From Inediibacterium massiliense (GTDB taxonomy: Bacteria; Bacillota; Clostridia; Peptostreptococcales; Thermotaleaceae), in assembly GCF_001282725.1 (NCBI RefSeq), contig NZ_LN876587.1:144108-208107 (forward strand): a stretch of 64,000 bases of DNA. Reading direction: 5' to 3'. Every line of letters begins with the position of its first letter. The first letter of the stretch is position 1. Both the position numbers and the translations under genes were made by a program. Below, piece by piece: positions 16,915 through 26,725 of this stretch. Under the pieces are notes generated by a model. It had not been told where the DNA came from, searched no databases, and saw only the letters and a list, made by a program, of their open reading frames with translations.

Positions 16915-19416
16915 TTGAAGGACAGCAAAATATTGAAGCGCGAACGGGTTGAAGAAGCATTGGACAATCTGATAAACTACCCCCTCACCATAGTCTCAGC
17001 TGCCATGGGATATGGAAAAACTACTTCTGTGCGCACCTATTTGAATGCAAGAAACTTACAAACCATATGGATTCCATTGCTTGGTTGTGACGGTGACGAA
17101 ATGGTGTTCTGGCATAAGCTGTCAATGTCTGTTGGAAAAATGTATCCGGAATTGGGCAAGCGTCTTGAACGGCTGGGTTTCCCCATGGATGCAAGGCAGA
17201 CTACAGCAATGATAGATTTAGTTTGGAAACTAAACAAAGAAGAACCAATGGTGATAGTCGTTGATGATTATCACCTAATTAATCAGAGTACACAGCTTGG
17301 GACAGTGATAGAGCTGCTAGCAGAAGAGGAAATTCCTAATTTACATATTGTACTGCTCACCCGTACTCGACCGAAATTTAATCACATAAATTTAATATCA
17401 AAAGGGCTTTGTTACTATCTAGAAACAGATACGTTGTCTTTTACTATGCAGGAAATCAAGGACTATTTAGATTTAATGGATTTCTGTGCCCTTCCACAAG
17501 ATATTGAAAAGATATACAGCTATACTGAAGGCTGGATCTCCGCTGTTTATCTGCTCATGCTGGGAATAAGAAAAGGGTTGCCCTTGACAGAGGTTTCGAA
17601 TATTACTCAGCTTGTAAGCGACAATCTATTTTCAACTTTCGACGATTCAGTTCAGGAAGTTCTTTTAAATCTTTCCATCTTGGATAGTTTCACTTTGCTA
17701 CAGGCGGTGAAAATACTGGAAAATCCAAAGGTGCCGCAAATTATTGAACGGCTGATTGCGAAAAATGCTTTTGTTGAATATGATAAAAAAACAGGAGTTT
17801 ATAAACTGCATAATGTTCTGCTGGATTTTTTAAGAGATAAGGTTATAACAAATAATATGGACATGCGTAGTGTATGTCATCATGCAGGGAAATGGTTTTT
17901 TGAGCATGGGGAAACGATTTCTGCTTTTGATTATTATTACCGTGCTGGACAGCTTGAGGAGCTTCTTGATCGTATTAATAGAATTAGAAATATAGGGAGC
18001 TGGTTTCTGGGAATTAATTTGTTGAGAAAAATCTATCAGGAATTGCCGAGTGAGTGGTATGTTAAGTATCCTTTTCCAATGCTCCACTTTGCTCGTAGTT
18101 TTGTACTCAGCGGTTATAAAATTGAAGTCAATGAAAGTATAAAAATAATTACTGTCCTCGAGAAATATTATAGTCAGACACAAGGAATTCCAGAGAAATT
18201 GCGTAATCGGATACTTGGTGAGGTCGAGATTATTAAGATATTTCTAGTGGTCAACGACGCAGATAAAATGGTGAAGTTTTCAAAAAGTGCTGAAAAACTG
18301 CTCGGGGGTGAAGTGTCCACTGTTGTTTTGCGCAACAATATATTCTCCTTCGGCATACCTCACTTTCTTTATACCTACTATCGTGAGGCGGGAAAGCTCA
18401 AAGAAACCGTTAACTGCATTCAATCAGGATTTCCGCCCAAGGTGTTTGACGGCTGCGGTACTGGCTGTGAATTCGTGGCTCATGCTGAATACTCTTTAGA
18501 GACAGGTGATTTGGAGAACGCCGAATTTTTTGCAAATAAGGCAATTTATAAGGCGAAAACTATGGGACAAACAAGCATCAGTTTATGTGCCTATTTTACT
18601 ATTATGCGGCTTTGTTTGCTTCGGGGAGATTTTTCCACTGCAAAGGAGCAGATTACCACTATGCGTAATTTACTATTAGATTTGGGTGAGGAAATGAATC
18701 TTCAAAATACCATCATCTATAATGTTACAATTGATATGTGTGAAGGCTATTTATATGGTTGTCTGAACACTCCTGATTTGATACCGGAATGGATTCGCAC
18801 TGGCAATTTCGGTTCTAGAGCTTTAATGTTGCATGGCATGGCCTATCCTTATATTGTTTATGGAAAAGCGGTCTTGCTGACAAAAAATTGGATTGAGCTT
18901 GAAATTCTCTGCGAGAGCTTTGAAGCAAATTTTTCCATCTTCCATAATCAGCTCGGTTTGCTGTACAATTCAATTTATACCGCAATAGCAAAATTAAATC
19001 TTTATGGCATGGAGGCAGGAGTGACCGCAATTCTTCCGGCGCTTTGTGAGGCACAAATGGACGAGATAATGATGCCTTTTGCTGAAAACGCCCACTTTGT
19101 TTTGCCAATGCTCTATGAACTGCACAAAAGTGAAAAGCTAGACTTGTGCTATTTGGAGAAGTTGATACAGCTTTGCGAGCAGTACACTGAAAATCTGAAG
19201 GTGGAACAAGCCTCTACGGTTCATTTGACTAATAGAGAAATACAAGTGCTGCATTTGCTGGCACAGGGACTGACACAGCGAGAGATGGCAGAGCGGCTCT
19301 GTCTTTCAGTTTCAAGCATCAAAAAGCATTTGGAGAATATCTACAAAAAGTTTAATGTCAACAATAAAATAAGGGCGGTACAAAAAGCGCAGGAATTCAA
19401 TATCCTAAAAAATTAG
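16915..19416 (+). CDS. MalT-like STAND/LuxR transcriptional regulator
   Basis: Large ATP-dependent regulator, 833 residues, starting at TTG behind AAGGGG. The N-terminal STAND ATPase has Walker A MGYGKTT (31-37) and a Walker B-like MVIVVDDYH near residue 115. The middle (about 330-740) is helical and repeat-rich, in the style of MalT TPR/SUPR sensor domains. The C-terminus is a LuxR helix-turn-helix with LTNREIQVLHLLAQGLTQRE and LCLSVSSIKKHLENIYKKF. Such proteins oligomerise on ligand binding to activate transcription. The next genes in the same direction, a DUF2442 protein and a secreted SLH protein, are the likely targets. The ligand is unknown. Confidence 0.9.
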   Translation: MKDSKILKRERVEEALDNLINYPLTIVSAAMGYGKTTSVRTYLNARNLQTIWIPLLGCDGDEMVFWHKLSMSVGKMYPELGKRLERLGFPMDARQTTAMIDLVWKLNKEEPMVIVVDDYHLINQSTQLGTVIELLAEEEIPNLHIVLLTRTRPKFNHINLISKGLCYYLETDTLSFTMQEIKDYLDLMDFCALPQDIEKIYSYTEGWISAVYLLMLGIRKGLPLTEVSNITQLVSDNLFSTFDDSVQEVLLNLSILDSFTLLQAVKILENPKVPQIIERLIAKNAFVEYDKKTGVYKLHNVLLDFLRDKVITNNMDMRSVCHHAGKWFFEHGETISAFDYYYRAGQLEELLDRINRIRNIGSWFLGINLLRKIYQELPSEWYVKYPFPMLHFARSFVLSGYKIEVNESIKIITVLEKYYSQTQGIPEKLRNRILGEVEIIKIFLVVNDADKMVKFSKSAEKLLGGEVSTVVLRNNIFSFGIPHFLYTYYREAGKLKETVNCIQSGFPPKVFDGCGTGCEFVAHAEYSLETGDLENAEFFANKAIYKAKTMGQTSISLCAYFTIMRLCLLRGDFSTAKEQITTMRNLLLDLGEEMNLQNTIIYNVTIDMCEGYLYGCLNTPDLIPEWIRTGNFGSRALMLHGMAYPYIVYGKAVLLTKNWIELEILCESFEANFSIFHNQLGLLYNSIYTAIAKLNLYGMEAGVTAILPALCEAQMDEIMMPFAENAHFVLPMLYELHKSEKLDLCYLEKLIQLCEQYTENLKVEQASTVHLTNREIQVLHLLAQGLTQREMAERLCLSVSSIKKHLENIYKKFNVNNKIRAVQKAQEFNILKN

Positions 19417-19491
19417 CCTTTTGGCCAATATCATTTTTAGAATCAATTCTCTATACTTAGGTATAGGGATTTTTTTGAAAGGAGGATTTTT

Positions 19492-19983
19492 ATGATTGTT
19501 TGCTTTCAAAGTGTTGTACCAAGAGAGGATTATAAGCTAGACGTTACCATGACCAATGGAAACCGCCTGCTTTTGAATATGGTACCGCAGTTGGAAACTG
19601 TGCAGTTCTGTCCGCTCAAGGATAAGGCAGTATGGAAAAGTGTAGAGATGCAAGATACTTTTCTTAGGTGGATTGGTAAATCTCCCGTTGAGCTTTCCAT
19701 AGACAGGTTGCTGGGATTATTCAAAATGGGGCTGAAATTTGGCAAAGATGCGGCAATAGACAAGGTTGTATCGGAGAAAAACTGGCTGCTGCATCTTGAA
19801 CTTGACAACGGAAACCAGGTGAATATGGATATGAGCCAGCTTCTGCAATTTTCAGTGTTTGCGCCGCTTTATCAAAAGGGACTGTGGAAAACAATGCAAG
19901 CGAAAGAACATTCGTTGCTTTGGCAAGATTCTAATATTCAATTAGAGATTTCTGTTAACACAATATTAAATTATTTTGCTTAA
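19492..19983 (+). CDS. Tandem DUF2442-like protein
   Basis: Cytoplasmic protein of 163 residues made of two related halves. Residues about 11-75 and 95-160 each contain the pattern (strand)-NGN-(strand)-PQLE/SQLL-(F/V)xPL-(A/G)LWKxM/V-, a hydrophobic turn, and SIDRLL or SVNTIL. This is the DUF2442 (NE0471 N-terminal) fold, often found in toxin-antitoxin-like and regulatory settings, here as an internal duplication. The ATG follows AAGGAGG at 19480-19486. The gap to the MalT-like gene is 75 bp and to the NHL-SLH gene 29 bp, so it may form an operon with the latter. Function unknown. Confidence 0.65.
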   Translation: MIVCFQSVVPREDYKLDVTMTNGNRLLLNMVPQLETVQFCPLKDKAVWKSVEMQDTFLRWIGKSPVELSIDRLLGLFKMGLKFGKDAAIDKVVSEKNWLLHLELDNGNQVNMDMSQLLQFSVFAPLYQKGLWKTMQAKEHSLLWQDSNIQLEISVNTILNYFA

Positions 19984-20012
19984 AACTATTGAATATAAGG
20001 AGGATATGTAGA

Positions 20013-23000
20013 GTGAAAAATGCAAAAAAGGTATTAGTCAAAGATATATTAGGAATAATGGTTGCGGTATGTTTGGTAATTACCTCGGTGGGTATTCTTC
20101 TGATAGACGTTGTATATGCTTCTGATAGCGACACAGTCACTGTTGTTGCAGGTAATGGGACTGCAGGATTTTCAGGTGATGGGGGACCGGCTGTTTCAGC
20201 ACAATTGAATTATGTGCGAGATATTGCAATTGACAGTGATGGAAATATATACATAGCAGAGTCTGCTAACAGACGGATAAGAAAGATTGACACATTAGGA
20301 AACATAAGTACATTTGCAGGGGATGGTACACTAAATTGGAAAAACAATGTACCTGCTACATCGTCTGGGATGTATATGCCTTATGGAGTAGATGTTGATT
20401 CAAATGGTAATGTTTACATAGTAAATAGTGGATTTAACGAAGTACGAAAGGTCGATACCAAGGGCATAATCACAACAGTGGCAGGAGATGGTTCAGGGTA
20501 TTTTGGTGACGGAGGGCCTGCCACCTTGGCAAAAATGAGCTTACCAAGCGGAGTGGCGGTTGACAGTAGCGGGAATATCTATATTGCGGATACTAAAAAC
20601 CATTGCATAAGAAAAATTGATGCTATTACAGGAATTATAAATACGATAGCAGGCAATGGTACTTCTGGGTATTCAGGTGACGGAGGCCCTGCAACTTCGG
20701 CACAATTGGATATGCCATATGGAGTAGACGTTGACAGCTTTGGTAATATCTATGTTGCAGATATGAATAACCATCGCATAAGAAAAATTGATGCTATTAC
20801 AGGAATTATAAATACCATAGCAGGCAATGGTATTTCTGAGTATTCCGGTGACGGAGGCCCTGCCATATTTGCAGCAATGGTTTTACCCTACAGAATAGCG
20901 GTTGATAGTAAAGATAATATTTATGTTTCGGATAAGAGCAAACGCATAAGAAAGATTGATTCAGATGGAATTATAAGTACAGTTATAGATAATGGTACTT
21001 ACTGCGAGGGTGTAGCAGTTGATAGTGCAGGTCATCTATACATCTCTGATATTAATCATTTGGTAAAAAAGATACAGTTTGGTCGAACTATATCGGGCAA
21101 TGCTGGAGTGGCGGGAGCTATCCTCAGATATACCGATGGAGTAGATAAAACAGTTACAGCAGATGATACCGGAGCTTATAGCTTTACTGTACCATATGAC
21201 TGGAGTGGAGCTGTAACAATAAGCAAGAATGGATTCACATTTCTGCCAGAGAGTAAATCCTATTCAAACGTTATTGCTGACCAGACAGCTCAGAACTATA
21301 CAGCAAATGGTGTGAAATATGAAGTATTAATTGATACGACTATTATGGGTGGGAGTATAGAAGCTACACCATCAACTGCAGTGGCAGGAGAAGTAGTTAA
21401 CTTGACAATTACACCTGACAGTGGAAAGAGATTAAAAGCGGGTACATTAAAATATAATGATGGAACAGATCATGATATTAGTGGTACGAGCTTTACGATG
21501 CCAGCAGGTAATGTGACGGTAAAAGCAATTTTTGAACAATATGCGCCGATCCTTGTAGACAGTGTGACAGTCAATCCGGCTACTGTGACAGTGCAAAAAG
21601 GCACAACCTACCAGTTCGGAGCAATGGTGAATGGAACAAACAATCCAAGCCAGACAGTGACATGGAGCGTGTATGGCAATAATGATGGAGGTACTTCAAT
21701 CAATTCTTCTGGTCTGTTGACAGTAGCAGCTGAAGAAACGGCGACAATATTTACTGCTATAGCTACATCAGTGGCTGACAGCACAAAAACTGGTACAGCT
21801 ACAGTGACAGTAAGCGATAGTACACCACCCAATCCGACAGTAACCTCCGTAACTGTGATACCGAACACAATCACTTTGAACAAGGGCGATAGCTACGTCT
21901 TAAACGCAATTGTAGACGGAAACAACAGTCCCTCTCAGAGCGTGACATGGACAGTTGAAGGCGGCAATGGCACAACTGCTATAGGTACTGACGGTAAATT
22001 GACGATTGCAGACAATGAAACGGCAACGACACTCACGGTTAGAGCTACATCGGTGGCTGACACATCAAAATATGACACGGCTACTGTAACGGTGACACAA
22101 TTACAGCCGAGCTATACCTATACTGTTACATTTATGAATGGCAGCTCAGTATACGCAACGAAAACCGTTGTTTCACCTGCTACAACCATAGACACTTTGC
22201 CTGTGAATCCAACTAATGGTAGGTATATGTTTAGTGGATGGTATACAGGTACAGGTGGCAGCAAAACAAGTTTTAACGTTTCCACGCTAGTTACTTCCAA
22301 CATAACCGTATATGCTTACTGGACGGGAGGCGGCAATAGTGGCGGTAATGGAGGTAGCAGTAGTAGTAGTGGTAGTACTCCATCCACTCCTAAGTATGAA
22401 GCCAATGTGATCTGTGGCAATAGTTCTGGGAAGGTCGAGATCAAGGTGGATGAAAACCAGGCATCGATAGACTTGACATCTGCACAGATAACTAGTGATA
22501 AGGATATTACAATCAACATGCCAAAGATTTTTCGTGTGAATAGCTATAACCTTGGAATTCCCGTATCCAGCTTATCTACGAAAAGAGGGAAGGGTTCCGT
22601 TACACTAAACACAGATAACGGCAATATTACGTTGCCATCTGATATGCTTACTGGAACTGATGCTACCTTAGGAAGTAAGGCACAGGTACATATCGGTGCT
22701 GTCAATACGAGTGATTTGCCTAGGGATGCACAGACGTCAGTGGGAAATCGCCCAATTATTTTCCTCAGTCTGTCTATCGATGGAAAAACCACCGTATGGA
22801 ACAACTCTGATGCTCCGGTAACGATAAGTATTCCTTACACTCCTACTGCTGAGGAACTGAAAAATCTCGATAGTATCACAGCTTGGGACATTGACAAGGA
22901 TAATAACATGATTGAGATGAAGGATGCAAAGTATGATCCGATGACTAAGAGTATTGTATTCACCACCACCCATTTCAACTATTACGCTGTGGGGTATAAG

Positions 23001-23561
23001 ACTTCCGCTGCATCTGTGAGCTTTAGCGATGTCCTTCCTGGTGCGTGGTACTATGATGCTGTGAGCTTTATTGCGAAAAAGGACATTACCACCGGAATAG
23101 GTGACAGCAAATTCAGTCCTGAGGCAACGCTTACGCGTGGACAATTTATCGTAATGCTCATGCGTGCTTACGGTATTGAGCCGGACGCAAATCCCATGGA
23201 TAACTTCTCTGATGCTGCTAACACCTACTATACCGGATATCTAGCTGCAGCCAAGCGTTTTGGTATCACAAACGGCGTTGGCGACAATAAATTCGCACCG
23301 GAGCAGGCCATTACCCGTCAGGAGATGTTCACTTTACTGTACAATGCCCTTAAAGCTATTGGGAAACTTCCGCAGGGCGATTCTGACAAATTGCTTTCTA
23401 GCTTCAGCGATGCAGGACAGATTGATTCTTGGGCTAAGGATGCTATGAAGCGAATGGTTGAAACTGGAACTATCGGAGGAAATAATGGAATGTTGACTCC
23501 CACTCGCACCACTACCAGAGGGGAAATGGCACAGGTGTTGTATAATTTGTTAGCAAAGTAG
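20013..23561 (+). CDS. Secreted NHL-repeat surface protein with SLH anchors
   Basis: Exported cell-surface protein of about 1,182 residues from the GTG at 20013, 9 bases after AAGGAGG; the upstream TTG at 19989 precedes that site. N-terminal signal/membrane helix (about 8-35). Residues about 40-370 are five or six NHL beta-propeller repeats with the refrain (T/I)AGNGTSGYSGDGGPA and IRKID. Then come a carboxypeptidase-regulatory-like domain (about 375-440), a bacterial repeat domain, two BIG2-like domains (VTVNPATVTVQKG and a second copy), an InlB-type repeat near 710-770, a Gly/Ser linker, a beta domain shared with the other SLH proteins, and three SLH domains (about 1000-1182). NHL propellers bind carbohydrate, protein or RNA; here a polymer-binding role at the surface is likely. 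Confidence 0.88.
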   Translation: MKNAKKVLVKDILGIMVAVCLVITSVGILLIDVVYASDSDTVTVVAGNGTAGFSGDGGPAVSAQLNYVRDIAIDSDGNIYIAESANRRIRKIDTLGNISTFAGDGTLNWKNNVPATSSGMYMPYGVDVDSNGNVYIVNSGFNEVRKVDTKGIITTVAGDGSGYFGDGGPATLAKMSLPSGVAVDSSGNIYIADTKNHCIRKIDAITGIINTIAGNGTSGYSGDGGPATSAQLDMPYGVDVDSFGNIYVADMNNHRIRKIDAITGIINTIAGNGISEYSGDGGPAIFAAMVLPYRIAVDSKDNIYVSDKSKRIRKIDSDGIISTVIDNGTYCEGVAVDSAGHLYISDINHLVKKIQFGRTISGNAGVAGAILRYTDGVDKTVTADDTGAYSFTVPYDWSGAVTISKNGFTFLPESKSYSNVIADQTAQNYTANGVKYEVLIDTTIMGGSIEATPSTAVAGEVVNLTITPDSGKRLKAGTLKYNDGTDHDISGTSFTMPAGNVTVKAIFEQYAPILVDSVTVNPATVTVQKGTTYQFGAMVNGTNNPSQTVTWSVYGNNDGGTSINSSGLLTVAAEETATIFTAIATSVADSTKTGTATVTVSDSTPPNPTVTSVTVIPNTITLNKGDSYVLNAIVDGNNSPSQSVTWTVEGGNGTTAIGTDGKLTIADNETATTLTVRATSVADTSKYDTATVTVTQLQPSYTYTVTFMNGSSVYATKTVVSPATTIDTLPVNPTNGRYMFSGWYTGTGGSKTSFNVSTLVTSNITVYAYWTGGGNSGGNGGSSSSSGSTPSTPKYEANVICGNSSGKVEIKVDENQASIDLTSAQITSDKDITINMPKIFRVNSYNLGIPVSSLSTKRGKGSVTLNTDNGNITLPSDMLTGTDATLGSKAQVHIGAVNTSDLPRDAQTSVGNRPIIFLSLSIDGKTTVWNNSDAPVTISIPYTPTAEELKNLDSITAWDIDKDNNMIEMKDAKYDPMTKSIVFTTTHFNYYAVGYKTSAASVSFSDVLPGAWYYDAVSFIAKKDITTGIGDSKFSPEATLTRGQFIVMLMRAYGIEPDANPMDNFSDAANTYYTGYLAAAKRFGITNGVGDNKFAPEQAITRQEMFTLLYNALKAIGKLPQGDSDKLLSSFSDAGQIDSWAKDAMKRMVETGTIGGNNGMLTPTRTTTRGEMAQVLYNLLAK

Positions 23562-23581
23562 GTCATATAAATGTTTAAAAG

Positions 23582-23627
23582 ACAGGCTGCGAGTTAAAAA
23601 GCTCACAGCCTGTTTTTTATTTTTCTA
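23582..23627 (+). terminator. Intrinsic terminator of the NHL-SLH gene
   Basis: ACAGGCTG-c-GAG (23582-23593) pairs with CTC-a-CAGCCTGT (23602-23613), followed by a T-rich tract to 23625. Confidence 0.85.
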
Positions 23628-23671
23628 GTCACTAATGATAGCATTTAACCTTGTCATGTTTATCGTTGGGA

Positions 23672-23776
23672 GTATCTGTCAAAGACAGCCCATATATAGC
23701 ACAAGTCCTATCTATGAGATAATAATCATAAATAGGACTTTCTTTATTTTTGGGATTTTAGTTCTAATTTACATTC
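23672..23776 (-). mobile_element. IS66-family element, right-end relic (copy 1)
   Basis: On the minus strand this holds the last codons of an IS66-type transposase (ECKLELKSQK, stop), a hairpin with arms AGTCCTATCTATGA / TCATAAATAGGACT, and a terminal sequence GTATCTGTCAAAGACAGCCC whose outer base is at 23672. About 105 bp are nearly identical, in inverted orientation, to 55903-56008. The hairpin plus T-rich tract could also serve as a terminator on the plus strand. The rest of the element is missing; sequence from 23777 to 23964 shows nothing else recognisable except the ribosome site of the next gene. Confidence 0.7.
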
Positions 23777-23964
23777 AAATAGACAGTATTGATATTTAGT
23801 TGCTCTGTTATATGTATAGATGTTGTGAAATAAAAATTAGATAAACAGTGCATAGAGTATAGAAAGAAGATTTGGAAGGAGATCATGGAATAAATTATTG
23901 AAAAGGAAATATTGAACTTTTATAGAAATAGTTTGTAAAGCTACAGAACAAGGAGTGAAGGCTA

Positions 23965-24486
23965 ATGTGGAAATGTAAAAGATGTGGAGAAGATTTAGAG
24001 GATGTTTTTGATTCATGTTGGAACTGTGGAACTTCTAATACAGGTGAAGAAATTACTGATAATAGTCAGTTTACTAAAAATAAAATTCAAATGTATGAAA
24101 TGGTTGAACAAGGTATAGTACCAGAAAATTACATGGCTGAAGAAACGCTGGAGAAGATTACAGCTATAATATTAACTACTACCAACAATATAGATGGTCA
24201 TATGATTAGTGAGTATATTGATGTAATAAGTTCTGAATATGTAATAGGAACTGGTGTAATAAGCGAGTTAACTTCGGGTATTAAGGATACTTTTGGCATT
24301 AGATCAGGTGAATTTGAAACAAAGCTTTCTTATGCAAAAAAAGTAAATTTAAATAACTTAAAATATAAAGCGTATATGGAAGGAGCAAATGCAGTTATTG
24401 GTATAGATATAGACTATGTAGAGTTTAGCAATAATAGAATAGGAGTAATAGTTAATGGAACTGCTGTTAAGATTATAAAAAAATAA
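23965..24486 (+). CDS. Zinc-ribbon plus YbjQ-like (UPF0145) protein
   Basis: Protein of 173 residues. Residues 1-25 form a small zinc ribbon (CKRCGEDL and CWNCGTSN, two CxxC pairs). Residues about 65-173 match the YbjQ/UPF0145 heavy-metal-binding-like domain: IILTTTNNIDGHMISEYIDV, then YVIGTGVISELTSGIKDTFG and YMEGANAVIGIDIDYVEF. Solitary YbjQ proteins form pentamers of unknown function. The ATG follows AAGGAGTGAAGG. It stands alone between mobile-element debris. Confident family call, no defined role. Confidence 0.8.
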   Translation: MWKCKRCGEDLEDVFDSCWNCGTSNTGEEITDNSQFTKNKIQMYEMVEQGIVPENYMAEETLEKITAIILTTTNNIDGHMISEYIDVISSEYVIGTGVISELTSGIKDTFGIRSGEFETKLSYAKKVNLNNLKYKAYMEGANAVIGIDIDYVEFSNNRIGVIVNGTAVKIIKK

Positions 24487-24907
24487 ATTTCATATTTATT
24501 GGTGAGATTTTTTGCAGTAATAAAAGCAGTATCAAAATATCTATTAGGTATTTTACTTTATCGAAAAAGAGATTGTTTGAAATGGTTAAAACAGGAATCC
24601 CCAATATTGTTGATACATTCTATAATCATTATACATGGGTGTGTTAACATAGTAAGGGTATGGATATGATCTATAATAATTATTCATATTACTTATTCCT
24701 TTCATAAGCTTTATAATATAATATGTTTTGTTGATACAGAAAGTGATTATATATTATTTAGATTAGAAAGGGTAGGAACTTCTAAACTTACACTGAGTTT
24801 TTAGGTACTAACTTGACGTAACCCTTTTTATTGATAATAGTCTGAATATCACCCTAAGAATTATTTATAGGCAGAGAAGAATGATATATCTAATAGCACT
24901 GAAAATT
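24487..24907. other. Intergenic region carrying a duplicated promoter/5' fragment
   Basis: Apart from the 138-bp duplicated fragment at 24612-24749, this AT-rich gap holds only a weak hairpin (AAAGGGT near 24768 with ACCCTTT near 24830). No intact gene is visible on either strand. Confidence 0.5.
24612..24749 (-). pseudogene. Truncated duplicate of the cupin gene 5' end
   Basis: About 138 bp match 43046-43183 in the same orientation with only a handful of differences. The copy covers the upstream region, ribosome site and first codons (MNNYYRSYPYPYYVNTPMYN-like) of the cupin gene at 42603, then breaks off. It keeps the promoter-proximal part only. In this copy the upstream in-frame ATG of the intact gene is ATA, while the inner ATG is kept, which supports my choice of start for the intact gene. 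Confidence 0.85.
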
Positions 24908-26725
24908 TTATACCCTCACATAAACCGAGGACAAAAATACTAGCCCGTCTACTTCAAACCTCGAGCCGCCACCGTGTTTTTCTGCGACTGCCGTTACAGA
25001 AGTAAGTCCTGTTCCAATATCCTCACGCTTTCGTGAAACAAATTTACCATCATTTTCGATAAATTTACCATCAAAACTGTTATCCATGGTGATGGTCAGA
25101 GTTTCATATTGCAAACGACTGTGCAAACGAATAAATTTATGTCCATCTGTCATACGGTTGCAGGCTTCAATGGCATTTTCAAATAGGTTGCCAAGGATAA
25201 CGCAGAGGTTGCTGTCGCTGATTTGTTCTGTATGTTCCGGAATATTCATTTTAATGGTTAGCTCGATACTATATTTTTCTGCTAAAGCAGCATAATGAGA
25301 AACGATGGCATTGACAGCTATGTTTTTGCAGTATATTGTGCCGTACTCTGACGGAATTTCTGTAATGAGCGTATCAAGATAGCTTGTAAGTCTGCTGTTA
25401 TTTTCATTTTCGCTCAAGCTACGTATAACAGCAAGTTGATGACGTAAATCATGCCTTTGTACCTTGATTTTTTCTTCATTTTCCAAAAGCAGATTATGAT
25501 GTTTTTTCTGAGCCTCCACCTGCTTTTCCATAAGGCTTACTTCATATTCAAGTCGTTGCTTTTCTTCCTTCAAAACAAGAGAATCCCTAATAAAAATACC
25601 ACCTATCATACTTGTCATAAAAATGAAAAAGATAATCCCCATTTGAAAGAAAAATGATAGTACATTGGTAAAACGCAGCTGATAGTTGATAACTTCCAAT
25701 ATAGCAAATATCGGAAGTGTAACTACAGGGAAAAATAAACGTATTGCAGCTTTGTTTTTATACTTGATACTCTCATGCAAAATAAAAACTGCAAAAAAGC
25801 ATAGTGACAAGGGTACTAGAATATGAAACAAATACATACTTTTTGAAAGAGAAACGATGCCCAAAAGCTGTAGAAACATTGTTATGCAGCAAGTGCAGCT
25901 AAGAAATAAAGCATATATCACAATCGGTTTTTTGCTATGAAAATTAACCACACTAAGACCAAAGTAAATCAGAGGGATAGGAAATGAAAACAATCCCAAA
26001 AATGCCAATAGATAAAGTGCGGTATAATTATGAAAAAAAAGACCTGTCAGATTACATTCTCCAAATGTCCATCCGCCTGTGGCAATGGAAAATAACCCTA
26101 GCCAAAAAAAAGCAATGCCTTTTCGCTCAAAGGAAACCACAAATACTGCTATCAAAATTAGAAAAACACCAATAAATATCTGAATAATTGAAAAAATAAA
26201 TGAAAATCCCATAGTGTTGAAAAGATTTTTCATAATGGCAGTTTCGCTACCTACTAGAACAGGATGCACAGTTAGAACATCACGAGCAATAGGAGATAAA
26301 TATTCCATTTTTAGATTAATATTTTGCTGGGTATTGGGAAGTTGTACAATTTTTACTGCTGTAGCAGGATCCTGCATAAATTTAGGGTAGGTGTTTTCCT
26401 GCCCGTATTCGTAAATCAAATTGTCATTTGCATAAACCTTCAGTGGTGCATACACGCTTTTGATATATAGACAATCTTCTTGTTTTGCCTTAAGTTTTGA
26501 TGTAATGGTGACCGGTGTTCTGGGAGATAAGGTTTGAAAACTGTTTGGCAGAGATACCTTTTGCTCCTTGCCCTCAATAGTTGCTATAACCTCTGTAAGT
26601 ATTTCTGCGGATGGAATATTTGTTGACATCGTGTTATCAAATTGAAAAGTATCTATATTAAGTAAAATTAATAAAACAAAATAGATACCGGCTATACAAA
26701 TAGAAAGGACTCTTTTTTTATTCAT
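24908..26725 (-). CDS. Sensor histidine kinase, GHKL/LytS-AgrC type
   Basis: Membrane sensor kinase of 605 residues. A first helix (8-24) leads into an extracellular region to about 165, similar to 7TMR-DISM sensors, followed by seven hydrophobic segments (about 170-395) and a coiled coil. The kinase part has the phospho-acceptor motif HDLRHQ with His425, the N-box LFENAIEACNR near 515 and the G-box GTGLTSV near 572. This is the HPK10/GHKL class used for peptide or small-molecule sensing. Its ATG overlaps the response-regulator gene by 8 bp, so the two are co-expressed. No agrB/agrD pair is present. Confidence 0.9.
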   Translation of the reverse strand: MNKKRVLSICIAGIYFVLLILLNIDTFQFDNTMSTNIPSAEILTEVIATIEGKEQKVSLPNSFQTLSPRTPVTITSKLKAKQEDCLYIKSVYAPLKVYANDNLIYEYGQENTYPKFMQDPATAVKIVQLPNTQQNINLKMEYLSPIARDVLTVHPVLVGSETAIMKNLFNTMGFSFIFSIIQIFIGVFLILIAVFVVSFERKGIAFFWLGLFSIATGGWTFGECNLTGLFFHNYTALYLLAFLGLFSFPIPLIYFGLSVVNFHSKKPIVIYALFLSCTCCITMFLQLLGIVSLSKSMYLFHILVPLSLCFFAVFILHESIKYKNKAAIRLFFPVVTLPIFAILEVINYQLRFTNVLSFFFQMGIIFFIFMTSMIGGIFIRDSLVLKEEKQRLEYEVSLMEKQVEAQKKHHNLLLENEEKIKVQRHDLRHQLAVIRSLSENENNSRLTSYLDTLITEIPSEYGTIYCKNIAVNAIVSHYAALAEKYSIELTIKMNIPEHTEQISDSNLCVILGNLFENAIEACNRMTDGHKFIRLHSRLQYETLTITMDNSFDGKFIENDGKFVSRKREDIGTGLTSVTAVAEKHGGGSRFEVDGLVFLSSVYVRV

